Source: Flavobacterium gyeonganense
Lineage (GTDB): Bacteria; Bacteroidota; Bacteroidia; Flavobacteriales; Flavobacteriaceae
DNA: 64,000 nucleotides
Assembly: GCF_029625295.1 (NCBI RefSeq)
Contig: NZ_CP121112.1
Location: forward strand, 1,054,001 to 1,118,000
Direction of reading: 5' to 3'
Shown here: piece after piece, positions 8,532 through 18,061 of the stretch
Position numbering within the stretch: position 1 is the first letter of the stretch
Layout of the letters: the number at the start of each line of letters is the position of its first letter
Notes under the pieces: model-generated
The model's database searches: none
Seen by the model: the letters and a program-made list of their open reading frames with translations, nothing else
Told to the model about the DNA's origin: nothing
Position numbers and translations under genes: made by a program

Positions 8532-10333
8532 AAAAGCAAAAAATAGAAGATATTTTTTCATCAATCGAAAATTTCTCGAGTGTACCACCACCCGAATTAT
8601 GGAATAAAATTGAAGAAGAACTTGATAAACCTAAAAAGAAAAAAAGAGCAATTCTTTGGTGGTCAGCTGCTGCATGCCTGTTATTAGGATTACTACTTCC
8701 TACCATTTCTAATTTTAATTCAAATTCAGGAATTGAAAAAATAAATAACGGAGCTACTGAAAAAAGTGTTGTTATTGATGAAAATAGCAGTAACATAAAC
8801 AACCAGACAAGATCTATTGAAAAAAACAACATAGGAATAAAAACTGGGATTGTTGAAAATCCATCTGTAGAAAATCCACCTAATAATGCGCCAATAACCA
8901 ATACGCATAAAACATCGATTAGTCATACCGACTCTAAAAAGAAAATTAATTCCGGAATTGCTAAACAAAATCCGAACATTGATACAGAAAATCTGAATAA
9001 GGCTGTAGCCGAAAAAACATATATTGGAGGAAAGCAAAACTCATTTAATTCTCTTTCAAACAATTCTATACCAACTGAAAAAGCAAATAAAAATCAGCAT
9101 ATAGCTGAGAAAACTTTAGCTACAGAAAAACAGCACTCATCCAGTTCTTTTTCAAACAATCTTATACCAACTGAAAAAACAAACATAAACCAGAATATAG
9201 CTGAGAAAACTTTCGCTACAGAAAAACAGCACTCATCCAGTTCTTTTTCAAACAATCCGATATCAACTGAAAAAGCAAATATGAATCAGGCTGTGGCTGA
9301 AAAAACGTCTGCTTCAGGAAAACAAAATTCGTTCAGTTCTTTTTCAAATAATGAAATGCCAAATTCAGTTTTGGAAGATAAAGTAAGTTCTAAAAACAAT
9401 ATTGCTGTTGCTTTAAATTCTTCAAATGTAACTTCAAAAAACACTCAAAAAGACACTGCTAATACAGCAGCAAATAAATCGATCCTCGCTGATAATTTTC
9501 AAAAAAACAGCTCTATCTCTGCCAATTCATTAAGCAGTAAAGACTCTGTTCAACTGGCAGAATTACGAAATTTAGAAAAAGGCATTGCCGAAGTTAAAAC
9601 AGAAAAAGAAAAAGATATCAATAATGTCAATGATTCTGAAAAATGGTCTTTGGATGTTTTTGCAGGAATAGCAAATTCTGAAAACTACAATAATCAAAAA
9701 ACACTTGGAAATGTTAATGAATCAAAACAAACAAATTCATACGGTGTAAAAGCAAATTATAAACTCAATAAAAAGTGGGCTGTTAGTTCTGGTTTAAAAA
9801 TTAACGAATTAGGACAAAGTATTGCTAATGTTTCTTATTACAATCATTATGAAACATCAGCATACCCATTAACAAATAGCTATTCATACGATAGTCCTTC
9901 AGTAATTGCACCACAAATTACAAGTAATTCTAATTATGTTTTTGTTTCAAAAAATACGCAAGCCGCATTAAAAAGCGATAATTTAGAAAATGGGAATATG
10001 GATCAAAGTTTAAAATATATTGAAATGCCTCTTGAGGTTTCTTATTCCATACTTAATAAAAACAAAACAAATATTAGTCTGAATACAGGCGGGTTTGTTG
10101 GAAAATTGATTTCAAACAATGTGACCTTAAACGGAAATTCTATAGGAGGAAATTTAAATGCAAATGATTTTGTTTACGGCTCTTTGCTAAGCAGTACTTT
10201 TCAATACCAATTATATAAAAAAACAAATGTTTTTGTTGAGCCTGGCATGAATTATTATATCAATCCGCTAGACAATCAAACCTTTAACCAATTTCAATGG
10301 TCATTCAATTTTGGCCTGAATGTTTCATTTTAA
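8528..10333 (+). CDS. Trans-envelope protein: cytosolic motif, TM helix, repeat linker, C-terminal beta-barrel
   Basis: A 601-residue protein with four visible parts. (1) A short cytosolic segment with a PPPELWNKIEEEL motif (20-32), typical of partners of Bacteroidota ECF sigma factors. (2) A basic stretch and one membrane helix (about 42-60). (3) A roughly 300-residue low-complexity Ser/Asn/Lys linker containing four near-identical 32-residue repeats (residues about 159-279). (4) A C-terminal region from about 370 with alternating strands and a final ...WSFNFGLNVSF, ending in an aromatic residue as outer-membrane beta-barrels do. Overlap with the sigma gene suggests a signal-transducing role across the envelope. 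This is inference; no enzyme motif is present. Confidence 0.75.
   Translation: MKKQKIEDIFSSIENFSSVPPPELWNKIEEELDKPKKKKRAILWWSAAACLLLGLLLPTISNFNSNSGIEKINNGATEKSVVIDENSSNINNQTRSIEKNNIGIKTGIVENPSVENPPNNAPITNTHKTSISHTDSKKKINSGIAKQNPNIDTENLNKAVAEKTYIGGKQNSFNSLSNNSIPTEKANKNQHIAEKTLATEKQHSSSSFSNNLIPTEKTNINQNIAEKTFATEKQHSSSSFSNNPISTEKANMNQAVAEKTSASGKQNSFSSFSNNEMPNSVLEDKVSSKNNIAVALNSSNVTSKNTQKDTANTAANKSILADNFQKNSSISANSLSSKDSVQLAELRNLEKGIAEVKTEKEKDINNVNDSEKWSLDVFAGIANSENYNNQKTLGNVNESKQTNSYGVKANYKLNKKWAVSSGLKINELGQSIANVSYYNHYETSAYPLTNSYSYDSPSVIAPQITSNSNYVFVSKNTQAALKSDNLENGNMDQSLKYIEMPLEVSYSILNKNKTNISLNTGGFVGKLISNNVTLNGNSIGGNLNANDFVYGSLLSSTFQYQLYKKTNVFVEPGMNYYINPLDNQTFNQFQWSFNFGLNVSF
9002..9364 (+). repeat. 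Tandem 96-bp in-frame coding repeats (four units)
   Basis: Units start at 9002, 9098, 9194 and 9290 (the last is partial). Each encodes about 32 residues of the form xxAEKTxATEKQHSSSSFSNN, then xxxTEKxNxNQ. Units 2 and 3 are the most alike, differing at only a few codons, which suggests recent duplication. They lie in the linker between the membrane helix and the barrel domain. Confidence 0.9.
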
Positions 10334-10348
10334 GGACATTAAATAATT

Positions 10349-10822
10349 ATGGCAATTCATGACAATTGGATTACTCCAAAAACATTTCCTGATGATTTAA
10401 TTCTGGCTAAAAATCTTTTATACGACTGCTGCGGTTTCGATTGCAGCCAGCCCTTTCCGGAAACTGAAAGTGCAGAATATAGTGCTTATCGTTTCAGTAT
10501 CAATAAAAAAGCAATCTGTTACAGGCAAGCTAAAGTTACGCCAACAAAAACAGGGCAATTTGTAACTTTATGGAAGCGTAATATTTCCGGAACTATTGAA
10601 CCATTTGATTATTTGGATCTGATAGATTTTGTCATCATTAGTGTCCGAAGAGAAAATAATTTTGGGCAATTTATATTTCCAAAAGCTATTCTGCTAGAAA
10701 AAGGGATTTTCTCTACTTCGGCTAAAGAAGGTAAAAGAGCAACCCGTGTTTATCCTCCATGGGATATTACTAGCAGCAAACAAGCTCAAAAAACGCAGCA
10801 ATGGCAGCTGGATTATTTTTAG
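10349..10822 (+). CDS. MepB family protein
   Basis: A 157-residue protein with the MepB family pattern: YSAYRFSINKKAICYRQAKVTPTKTGQFVTLWKR in the N-terminal half, then the FVIISVRRENNFGQFIFPKAIL strand pair and the KEGKRATRVYPPWD block near the C-terminus. MepB was named in Staphylococcus as a gene beside a multidrug efflux pump; the biochemical role is unknown. It follows the trans-envelope protein by 15 bases on the same strand and may be co-transcribed with the sigma operon, though a functional link is not evident. A bidirectional terminator lies downstream. Confidence 0.85.
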   Translation: MAIHDNWITPKTFPDDLILAKNLLYDCCGFDCSQPFPETESAEYSAYRFSINKKAICYRQAKVTPTKTGQFVTLWKRNISGTIEPFDYLDLIDFVIISVRRENNFGQFIFPKAILLEKGIFSTSAKEGKRATRVYPPWDITSSKQAQKTQQWQLDYF

Positions 10823-10890
10823 AAATATCAGAAAATGAATCTATTGTTTCAAAAGCACAAAAATTATTTGACATTTAATAATCCTAATAA

Positions 10891-10925
10891 AAAAACAGGC
10901 AGCCCAAATGAGCTGCCTGTTTTAG
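10891..10925. terminator. Bidirectional hairpin terminator
   Basis: AACAGGCAGC and GCTGCCTGTT pair around an 8-base loop, flanked by A and T runs. It separates the convergent MepB gene and the T9SS nuclease gene. Confidence 0.85.
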
Positions 10926-10941
10926 TTTATATAAGTATCCT

Positions 10942-13900
10942 TTATTTTTTTATAATCTTTCCTTTAAACACAACTTTGTTATTTTCTGTCAAAATGTAAA
11001 TATAAATTCCAGATTGCAAATGAGTCACCGGAATTTCAGTCGTACTTATATCCTGGGTTGCTTTAACATCAACAGCACTTCCTGTCTGACGTCCGTTGAT
11101 ATCATAAAATCTTAATTTCAGTTTTTTATCTGTATTTTTTACATCAAAACTGACAACATCTGTTGCTGGATTTGGATATGATTTAACATAAAAATTGTTT
11201 TTAGCAAAATCCGGCGTTGATAATACATCTTGTTTCAACTGAAAACGAGCAATTACAGGTCCGTGATCTGAAGTTGTAGTGGTGTAACTCTCTATATCAT
11301 TACGAGGATCATATACGGCAGTAGAACCTGAAACATATTGATCAACTAACTCATTAGAAATTGTGATATGATCTAAAAATCCGCCTGAACTTAAAAAGCT
11401 GAAAGCCCCCGCCTGACTGATTTCTAAAGTCAAAGCTTTATAATTATTGGTATCTGTTACAAAAGCTTCGTAAGAAGATGGCTGTCCCGCAATAACAGAT
11501 GCTTTTACATCGTCATTGTAATCTCCTAAAAGAATCAAATTAGCATTTGGATAATGCGCATCTAAGCTGTCTTTCAGCACCTGCGTATCATATTTACGCA
11601 TATTGTAACGTGATATATCTGTTCCGCTGTTAGCACGAGCGTGAAGATCTATAAAATTGATTTCGTTTTTAACGCCATTAAGATTCGTTTCTAAAGTCAC
11701 CATATATGGCAGACGTCCAGAAGAAAAGAAACTGCTGTTAGAACCGCCGGGATAATTAGCCAAAGTTTTTGTTCCGGCACGTAATTCATCATAAAAATCT
11801 TTAAACATTACACGTGTCTTTTTAACCGTCGTAGTTTGAGTGTTATAAATTACAACCAATTTTTGAGGTGGAAAAGTTGGATCTGAAGTTGGATCCCAAG
11901 AATAGGACCATGATGTTGAAATGGCTTTATCGAATGTTTTTCCGTTTACATTTAGTTTTTGGATTAAATTATCAATTTGAGCATCACTTGAAACTTCCTG
12001 AACTACATAAACGTCCGCATCTAGTTTGTTCATTACTGTTGCTATGTTATCGAGCTGTAATGCTTTGTTACTTGGTCCGTAAGCTGAGGTCGGAGCACCA
12101 AAAAACTCTAAATTATAAGTTACCACATCAAAAGTTTCTGCTTTTGGAAGTGAAGATCCCGTTAAAGAACCTACTTGTTTGTTTAATGAAGTTCCTGCAA
12201 CTGTCAGAGCACCTGCAATTTTAAATTCTTTTGATATAGGCGCAAATCTCGCATATAATGTTTTTCCGGCAAAAGCATCGGCTTCTGTCAAAATAATGCT
12301 GTTTTGAAATAAACTATTATCTACAGATATCTGATAACCTACTGGAGCAGTAATTGTTACATCTCCATATCCTTTGGCTTTAAAAGCAAAAGATTGTGAA
12401 GCAGAAATAGTATTTTGATCTACAGTTCCAAAATCTAAAACAGGGTTTGAAGCTACATAACCTGACTCATTAACAATAGCGTAATCATCAAACGACCATT
12501 CAGCAGCATTTCCTGTACCACCGCCTATTGCCGTTTCATAAACCCAAGCCAAATAAGTTTGACTTGTTTTAAAAGCTGATAAATCGATATATTGAGATTG
12601 AATATACGACTCTGTTGTAGTTGGAAAACTGCCATCAATTTCTGTCCATGTAGCTGTTTCAGGACTGCTTAGTCCATCATAGTTTGTAGAAATCATTAAT
12701 TTTAAAGCTGGTCCCTGAAAGTACTTACGGGAATAAAAAGATAATAATGGTAATTTATCAAAAGTATCTAAACGTAATTTTGGCGAAATCAACCAGTCTT
12801 TACTTGCTCCGCTGTCTGAATATCCATTCATAAGAACCGCGCCAGTCCCAGAATTTACATTTCGCGCTGTGGTAGTGTATGTCCATTTATTAGTAGTTCC
12901 TGCCACATTGTACTGTGTCCATCCACTGTTGCTTAACACATTTGGATCATCAAAATTTTGAACATAAGGATCGATTCCTCTTCCTGCTAAAGATAAATTT
13001 TTGATAACAGAAGTAGATTCATGTGTAATCTGACCTGTAAAAGCACCTGCTAAATTTGGATTAAATCTTACATAAACTGTCTGCGATGCATTTGAAGCAA
13101 AATCAGCAGCAGCATAAGTCAACGTTGAAGCAAATGTTACATTATCTTTCGAGATTGAAAAATTTGATGTAACACTAACCATTAAATCACTTAGAAGATC
13201 TGTTGCCTGAATTTGATAACTTTTAGATGCGGATTCAAAGTTTATTTCATTAGCACCTAAATCAAGAGCGCCTACAGAGGCTGTAACTACTGGTAATGCA
13301 GTTGCAGCTGTTGTAACATCTACTTTATTTACTGCTGTTTGTAAATTTCCATACTCATCTTCAGAAACAGAAAATACAGTATAAGCCGTTGATAGCGTTA
13401 AACCAGCGATGTTTTTAGTATAATCTAATGCAGGATCAGCTATAGTTAAAGATCCTGCTTGTAAAGCAGCAGTTCCGTTTGCATCCAATCCTGATTTTAA
13501 CTGAGCAGGAGTTGGTGCTGTGCTGCCGCCAGTAAGCAAAACATAATAGGTTTTTCCGATTTCATTCAACTTATCCGAAAAGTCAAAATGTGTTGAAGAT
13601 ATGTTTTCAGATTTTGGAAATCCAGTTTCATTTACAGGCGCTGTGTGATCGCTGTTTACATCAATATTATCAATCGCAAAAGAAGGACGAGAACCTGCTC
13701 CGGAAACTTGTCTGGAAATCCATCTAATTTGCACTATAGGTTGATTATTACATATTGCAGGCAAAGTCGTTTTTATAACAATCTTATTTTGAGCATCTGT
13801 AATGGCAGTTGTTTGCTGTACTGTATTATTACTATAAACCGTTTCTGGCAGCGTTGTAAAAGAATCTGTAGTTCCTACTCTATATTGAAGAACCATTTCG

Positions 13901-14339
13901 TTTATACGGCTGGATACTGGGTTTCCAGCAAGTCCATATGGGTTACGAATTGTCATTGCATCATACTGAACCTGAATTCCTGTCATTCCTGTTGTAGAAA
14001 ATGCAAGACCAATTGTGTAATCTGCACTACTTGTGTTTAGAAACCCGAGTTTTTCATTATAATTATAAACATTTCCAGTACCGACAGCTGCAGTGCCGAC
14101 AACAATTGGTTTGTCAGTTAAAACTGTATTGGTACTAAAATTAGCTGACGGAGATCCAGTAACAGTCCAAGCTTGAAAACCTGATGGATATGTAGTTGGT
14201 TTATCAGTTAAACTTTTAAAATCCTGCTTATAAGGAAGTTGCTGTACTCCCGGCATTGTCTGAGCAATTACACTTAAAGAAAAGCAATAAAAAAACTTAA
14301 AAAAGCCATTAAATGGCGTACAGTGTAGATCTTTTTCAT
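10942..14339 (-). CDS. Large T9SS-exported endonuclease/exonuclease/phosphatase-family protein; signal peptide frameshifted
   Basis: The uninterrupted frame (10942-14256, 1104 residues) holds a discoidin/choice-of-anchor-type module (about 1-200), an Ig-like/linker region, a second anchor-type module with LRLDTFDKLPLLSFYSRKYF (about 440-600), an endonuclease/exonuclease/phosphatase domain (about 705-1010: TYNLEFFG, DVYVVQEVS, ILLGDYNDD, TSDHGPV) and a T9SS type A sorting domain (YPNPATDVVSF to KGKIIKK). It should act outside the cell on nucleic acid or a phosphoester. The signal peptide (MKKIYTVRHLMAFLSFF then YCFSLSVIAQ) starts at 14339 but is out of frame by one base at the seven-A run 14289-14295. 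Restoring it gives 1132 residues. Confidence 0.85.
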
Positions 14340-14368
14340 AGTTTAAAAAAAATAGAGTTTTTAGAAGT

Positions 14369-14376
14369 CAAATTTA
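14369..14376 (-). promoter_or_regulatory. -7 promoter box of the T9SS nuclease gene
   Basis: On the minus strand the sequence reads TAAATTTG (TAnnTTTG consensus), 30 bases before the ATG at 14339. This supports 14339, rather than an internal Met, as the original start. No clear -33 element is seen. Confidence 0.45.
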
Positions 14377-14551
14377 TACCCTTTAAAGTTAAGCGAATAT
14401 TATAAAACTATAAACTTAAACATATTAAACTTATAAACATTTCACAACAAAACACTATTTTTAAAGAATTTATATTTAATATTTTTAACAAAACAACAAT
14501 TAAGTATCTAAATCTGCATTTTCAACACTATTTCTTTTTAACAAAACAGTA

Positions 14552-14588
14552 CAAAAAAAAGGCCATCTGAAAAACAGACAGCCTTAAA
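14552..14588 (-). terminator. Imperfect hairpin terminator after SDR gene
   Basis: AAGGC...TCTG pairs with CAGA...GCCTT around an A-rich loop and is followed on the minus strand by a T-run. It lies just downstream of the SDR stop at 14609. Confidence 0.6.
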
Positions 14589-14608
14589 TTAATCGCTTTA
14601 AAAAATTC

Positions 14609-15367
14609 TTAAACCGCAGTATAACCTCCGTCGGCAATTATGTAACTTCCGGTAGTAAAGGAAGATTTTTCAGAACTCAGAAATACAACCAGCTCTGCAA
14701 TTTCTTCTGATGTGCCTAAACGATTCATTGGCGCTTTTGCAGCCACAGCATCCATCATACTTTTATCTAAATTGTCTTTTAACAGGGCGGTTTCAATATA
14801 TCCAGGCCCTACTGCATTACAGCGAATATTTTTTTGAGCGTATTCTGCCGCTATGTTTTTTGTTAATCCTACAACGCCATGTTTTGAAGCAGTGTAGGCA
14901 GGACTATTTGGAGCTGCAACCTGTCCGTGAATCGAAGCAATGTTGACAATGTTTCCTCCTCCGTTTTTTTCCATTTGTTCCAGTTGATAACGACAGGCAT
15001 AAAAAACCCCATTCAAATTGAGTGCAATTACCTTATCCCATGCATCTGGGTCATATTCTCCAGTTGGTTTTGCAGGACCGCCCATTCCGGCATTGTTACA
15101 CGCAATATCCAGACGTCCGTATTTTGATACTGCAACTTCAACCATATGTTTGTTATCTAATGAACTCGAAGAATCGCCTTTTACAAAAAAAGCCTCTCCT
15201 CCGTTATCCTTTATAATTTTTACAGTTTCTTCACCATGTTCAACATTAATATCTGAAACCACTACTTTTGCCCCTTCACGGGCGTACGCTTCTGCTATAG
15301 CGCGTCCGATTCCTGAACCGCCTCCTGAAACAAAAGCTACCTTATTTTCTAAAAGTGCCATATTCAT
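14609..15367 (-). CDS. SDR family oxidoreductase (classical, glucose-1-dehydrogenase-like)
   Basis: A 252-residue classical SDR with the TGxxxGIG cofactor motif as SGGGSGIG (near 15-22), NNAG (about 90-93), the catalytic Ser in NIVNIASIHG, YTASKHG carrying the YxxxK pair (about 158-162), and the C-terminal GSYIIADGGYTA typical of this subgroup. It catalyses NAD(P)-dependent oxidation or reduction of an alcohol/ketone; substrate is not deducible. The first Met pair (MNMALLENK) leaves the start uncertain by two residues. It stands alone between gaps on both sides. Confidence 0.9.
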   Translation of the reverse strand: MNMALLENKVAFVSGGGSGIGRAIAEAYAREGAKVVVSDINVEHGEETVKIIKDNGGEAFFVKGDSSSSLDNKHMVEVAVSKYGRLDIACNNAGMGGPAKPTGEYDPDAWDKVIALNLNGVFYACRYQLEQMEKNGGGNIVNIASIHGQVAAPNSPAYTASKHGVVGLTKNIAAEYAQKNIRCNAVGPGYIETALLKDNLDKSMMDAVAAKAPMNRLGTSEEIAELVVFLSSEKSSFTTGSYIIADGGYTAV

Positions 15368-15510
15368 AAATTTTAAAATTGTCCTTTAAATTTACGAAGC
15401 CATTATTTAGTTACCTTCACAAAACACGAGTTTATCATAATATTAACCAGATATGCTAATCAAATGTTATTTTTCCAAAAAAGTCTGTGAAATCTGTCAT
15501 TTTTTCATTA

Positions 15511-15885
15511 TTATTTATCTTCATCTAATTTCATGTTCCCTCTGTCTTCATGACTTTCAGGATTTGAATTTGAATAACGGTTTGCCGTAATATCCGAATT
15601 ATGATCTTTGTTTTCAATGGTTTTTTTTGCCTCTTCTTCCGTAGAAACTCCTCTGTTCGAATTTGGATTATCAGGATTTATATCACCTTTAACTTTTCTA
15701 ATATCCTCGTTTTCATTTCTTGCTCTTTCAACAACTGTTTCATTACCACTGGCATCGGCAACTACTTCTTTTTTTAAATTTACATCATCGGTTTTCCCGT
15801 CATGTGAAATATTTTTCCCTTTTTGTTCGTCTATATTTTTTTGTACTCCATTTATTTTTTTAGAGCCTAAATCATTAGTTTCCAT
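15511..15885 (-). CDS. Small hydrophilic, probably disordered protein
   Basis: A 124-residue protein with no hydrophobic stretch, very rich in Asn, Asp, Glu and Lys (for example NPDNPNSNRGVSTEEEAKK and SNSNPESHEDRGNMKLDEDK). No signal peptide or known domain is visible. Similar small charged proteins in flavobacteria are annotated as hypothetical, sometimes as stress-related, but nothing here proves that. The opposite strand also has an open frame of similar length, but its composition is hydrophobic shadow sequence. I favour the minus frame. Confidence 0.6.
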   Translation of the reverse strand: METNDLGSKKINGVQKNIDEQKGKNISHDGKTDDVNLKKEVVADASGNETVVERARNENEDIRKVKGDINPDNPNSNRGVSTEEEAKKTIENKDHNSDITANRYSNSNPESHEDRGNMKLDEDK

Positions 15886-16004
15886 ATTATTTATTTTTAA
15901 TATTCTTTATATATAATATTACGAATTCTAAATTTTAAAACTAAAAGGTTTAACATTGCTTTGGGTTAATTCGCTGATTAATTTTCAATGAAGACGAAAC
16001 AAAC

Positions 16005-16012
16005 TATCTTTG
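16005..16012 (+). promoter_or_regulatory. -7 promoter box before the pseudouridine synthase gene
   Basis: TATCTTTG matches TAnnTTTG and lies 14 bases before the ATG at 16026, giving a very short leader. Confidence 0.5.
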
Positions 16013-16025
16013 CAAAAAATTAAAA

Positions 16026-16607
16026 ATGCACAGACACTTCCTTCTTTTTAAACCTTATGGTTATCTCAGCCAGTTTATTTATGAATTGAAAAGAAAGAAA
16101 AAGCTTTTAGGCGAATTATACGATTTCCCCGAAGGAACAATGGCGATAGGAAGACTGGACGAAGACTCTGAAGGGCTGCTTTTACTGACTACTGACGGAA
16201 TGGTAAGCGAAATAGTCAGAAGCAAAAAAGTCAAAAAGGAATATTATGTTCAGGTTGACGGAATCATAACTCCAGAAGCCATTGAGCAATTACAAAAAGG
16301 TGTAGAAATAGGTTTTGAAGGAGGCAAATACATAACAAAACCCTGCAATGCTTTTATTGTTTCTGAAATTCCTGATTTTGGACCAAGAGCCAAAAAAATC
16401 AGGGATGAGCGTCATGGCCCGACTTCCTGGGCTTCGATCACTATCAGTGAAGGAAAATTCCGTCAGGTTCGAAAAATGACTGCAGCAGTTGGTTTTCCAA
16501 CTTTGAGACTTGTGAGGGTTCGAATAGGAAATGTATATTTGCAAAACTTAAAAGCTGGTGAAGTTTTAGAAGTTCCCTCTTTTCAATTAGATAATGAGTC
16601 AATTTGA
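16026..16607 (+). CDS. rluE: rRNA pseudouridine synthase, RsuA/RluE family
   Basis: A 193-residue protein lacking an S4 domain, starting HFLLFKPYGYLSQF, with the catalytic motif GRLDEDSEGLLLLT (42-55; Asp45 is the expected nucleophile) and the C-terminal EGKFRQVRKMTAAVGFPTLRL motif of the RsuA/RluB/E/F group. Length and absence of S4 match RluE, which makes a pseudouridine in 23S rRNA. The exact target site cannot be proven from sequence. It is followed by trmL, another RNA-modification gene, 64 bases downstream on the same strand. Confidence 0.88.
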   Translation: MHRHFLLFKPYGYLSQFIYELKRKKKLLGELYDFPEGTMAIGRLDEDSEGLLLLTTDGMVSEIVRSKKVKKEYYVQVDGIITPEAIEQLQKGVEIGFEGGKYITKPCNAFIVSEIPDFGPRAKKIRDERHGPTSWASITISEGKFRQVRKMTAAVGFPTLRLVRVRIGNVYLQNLKAGEVLEVPSFQLDNESI

Positions 16608-16671
16608 GCATTAGATAATTATTTTTCAAAACTTCTAACTTTTAGCCTCTAACATTTAATTTTAAAAAAAC

Positions 16672-17130
16672 ATGCTAAACGTTGTTCTTGTAGAACCGGA
16701 AATACCAAATAATACCGGAAATATCGGTCGTTTGTGTGTAGGCACAGAAAGCCGTCTTCATTTAATTCATCCATTCGGATTTGTGATTAATGATAAAAAC
16801 CTGAAACGTTCCGGATTGGATTACTGGGTTCATCTTGACGTAACGGAATATCAAAATGTAGAAGAATGGATTGCTCAGATTCCGGATCAATCACGTGTGT
16901 TTTTGATGAGTTCACATTCTGAAAAATCCTATTTGGAAAACGAATTTCAGGATGGTGACTGGCTTGTTTTCGGAAAAGAAAGTGTTGGTTTAAGCAAAGA
17001 TTTTATGGCAAGATTCGAAAATCATCTGACTATTCCGATGTCGCCGCTGATTCGTTCTTTTAATATTGCGAATTCTGTTGCTTTTGTAATTGGCGAGGCT
17101 AAGAGACAGATTGGATTGAAAAAGGTTTAA
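16672..17130 (+). CDS. trmL: tRNA (cytidine/uridine-34 2'-O)-methyltransferase TrmL
   Basis: A 152-residue minimal SPOUT methyltransferase: LVEPEIPNNTGNIGRLC (motif 1, about 6-22), WLVFGKESVGLSKDF (motif 2) and IPMSPLIRSFNIANSVA (motif 3, the knotted SAM-binding loop). TrmL methylates the ribose of the wobble base in certain leucine tRNAs. Full length for the family. A dispersed repeat begins about 50 bases after its stop. Confidence 0.93.
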   Translation: MLNVVLVEPEIPNNTGNIGRLCVGTESRLHLIHPFGFVINDKNLKRSGLDYWVHLDVTEYQNVEEWIAQIPDQSRVFLMSSHSEKSYLENEFQDGDWLVFGKESVGLSKDFMARFENHLTIPMSPLIRSFNIANSVAFVIGEAKRQIGLKKV

Positions 17131-17180
17131 TCTTATATTTGCTTACTTCTCTTTGAAAAGTCATTCTGGAAACAGAATTT

Positions 17181-17261
17181 CTAGCCCTGTAGGAAGCGAC
17201 ATCCTTTTTTGTCTGGGTTCGCGAAAAAGATATAGCGGACTGCAGGATTAGCTCCTGAAAA
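17181..17261 (+). repeat. Dispersed intergenic element, copy A
   Basis: About 81 bases beginning CTAGCCCTG and ending GGATTAGCTCCTGAAAA. It shares long blocks (AGCCCTG..GG/AA.CG.CATCCTTTT, AAAAGATATAG.G.AC.GCAGGATTAGCTCCTGAAAA) with 45789-45881. The middle differs and forms a weaker hairpin here. It lies between the convergent trmL and btuD genes and reaches the btuD stop. Confidence 0.85.
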
Positions 17262-17262
17262 T

Positions 17263-18048
17263 TTAACTCACAATAAACTTCCCTTTTTCAGCATCAAAAA
17301 CAATATGTTCGTCTTTGAACAAAGTATTAAAACTTCCTTTCGAAATTAAATTACAAGGTTCATCCTGCATTACGGTTTCCGGTGTCATAATAATCATTTC
17401 GTCGCTTAGCTGAATGGCCAGATCAATGTCGTGGGTTGAAAACAAAATGCACTTGTGGGTTTCCTGTGTTAGTTTTTTTAGTAATTTGAACAATGAAACT
17501 TTATGCAATAAATCAAGATGTGTGGTGGGTTCGTCAAGAATAATCAAAGGCGTATCTTGTGCAAGTGCTCTTGCAATTAAAACTTTCTGCAATTGCCCGT
17601 CGCTGATTTCAAAATGCCTTTTTGAAGTCAAATGTTCAATTTGAGTTAATGTTAAAGCTTCATTTACTTTTACGATATCCTCGGGAGTTAAATTTCCCAC
17701 CCAATTGGTATAGGGCTGACGACCCAAAGCGACTAATTCAAATACGGAAAGATTACTTGGTGGCAGTTTTTCGGTTAAAACCAAACTTAAGCTTTGTGCT
17801 AAATCTAAGGGTCTATATGTACTTATACTTTTTCCTTTCAGAAAAACGCTTCCTGCCAATGGAGATTGAATTCCGGTAATTGTTCTTAATAAAGTTGACT
17901 TCCCTATTCCGTTTGCACCAATCAAAGCAATGAGTTTTCCAGAATCAAAAGTTAAATTTAAATCCTGAGCAATAGTCACAGCAACTTTCTTGGTTTTGTA
18001 GCCAATACTTAAATTTGAAGTGGAGAGGATGGTGTTCATTTTTGCCAT
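17263..18048 (-). CDS. btuD: ABC transporter ATP-binding protein, cobalamin/siderophore type
   Basis: A 261-residue ATPase of the FecE/BtuD type with Walker A GANGIGKST (44-52), a Q-loop region, a signature ISDGQLQKVLIARAL (a GQ-type signature instead of LSGGQ), Walker B LIILDEPTTHLD and the switch His in FSTHDIDLA. It energises import through the BtuC-like permease encoded just upstream with a 13-base gap. On sequence alone, iron-siderophore import is as possible. The adjacent corrinoid-salvage genes favour vitamin B12. M4 is an alternative start. Confidence 0.82.
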   Translation of the reverse strand: MAKMNTILSTSNLSIGYKTKKVAVTIAQDLNLTFDSGKLIALIGANGIGKSTLLRTITGIQSPLAGSVFLKGKSISTYRPLDLAQSLSLVLTEKLPPSNLSVFELVALGRQPYTNWVGNLTPEDIVKVNEALTLTQIEHLTSKRHFEISDGQLQKVLIARALAQDTPLIILDEPTTHLDLLHKVSLFKLLKKLTQETHKCILFSTHDIDLAIQLSDEMIIMTPETVMQDEPCNLISKGSFNTLFKDEHIVFDAEKGKFIVS

Positions 18049-18061
18049 TGATTTAAACTAA

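Noticed and set aside
9002..9364. Tandem repeats resembling a CRISPR array
   Set aside because: The 96-base units are directly adjacent with no spacers and all keep one reading frame of the trans-envelope protein.
11868..12224. Plus-strand open frame inside the T9SS nuclease gene
   Set aside because: It is antisense shadow of a well-supported gene, with no family resemblance and unusual composition.
15018..15389. Plus-strand open frame opposite the SDR gene
   Set aside because: The minus frame holds all SDR motifs; the plus frame is a mirror of its codon bias.
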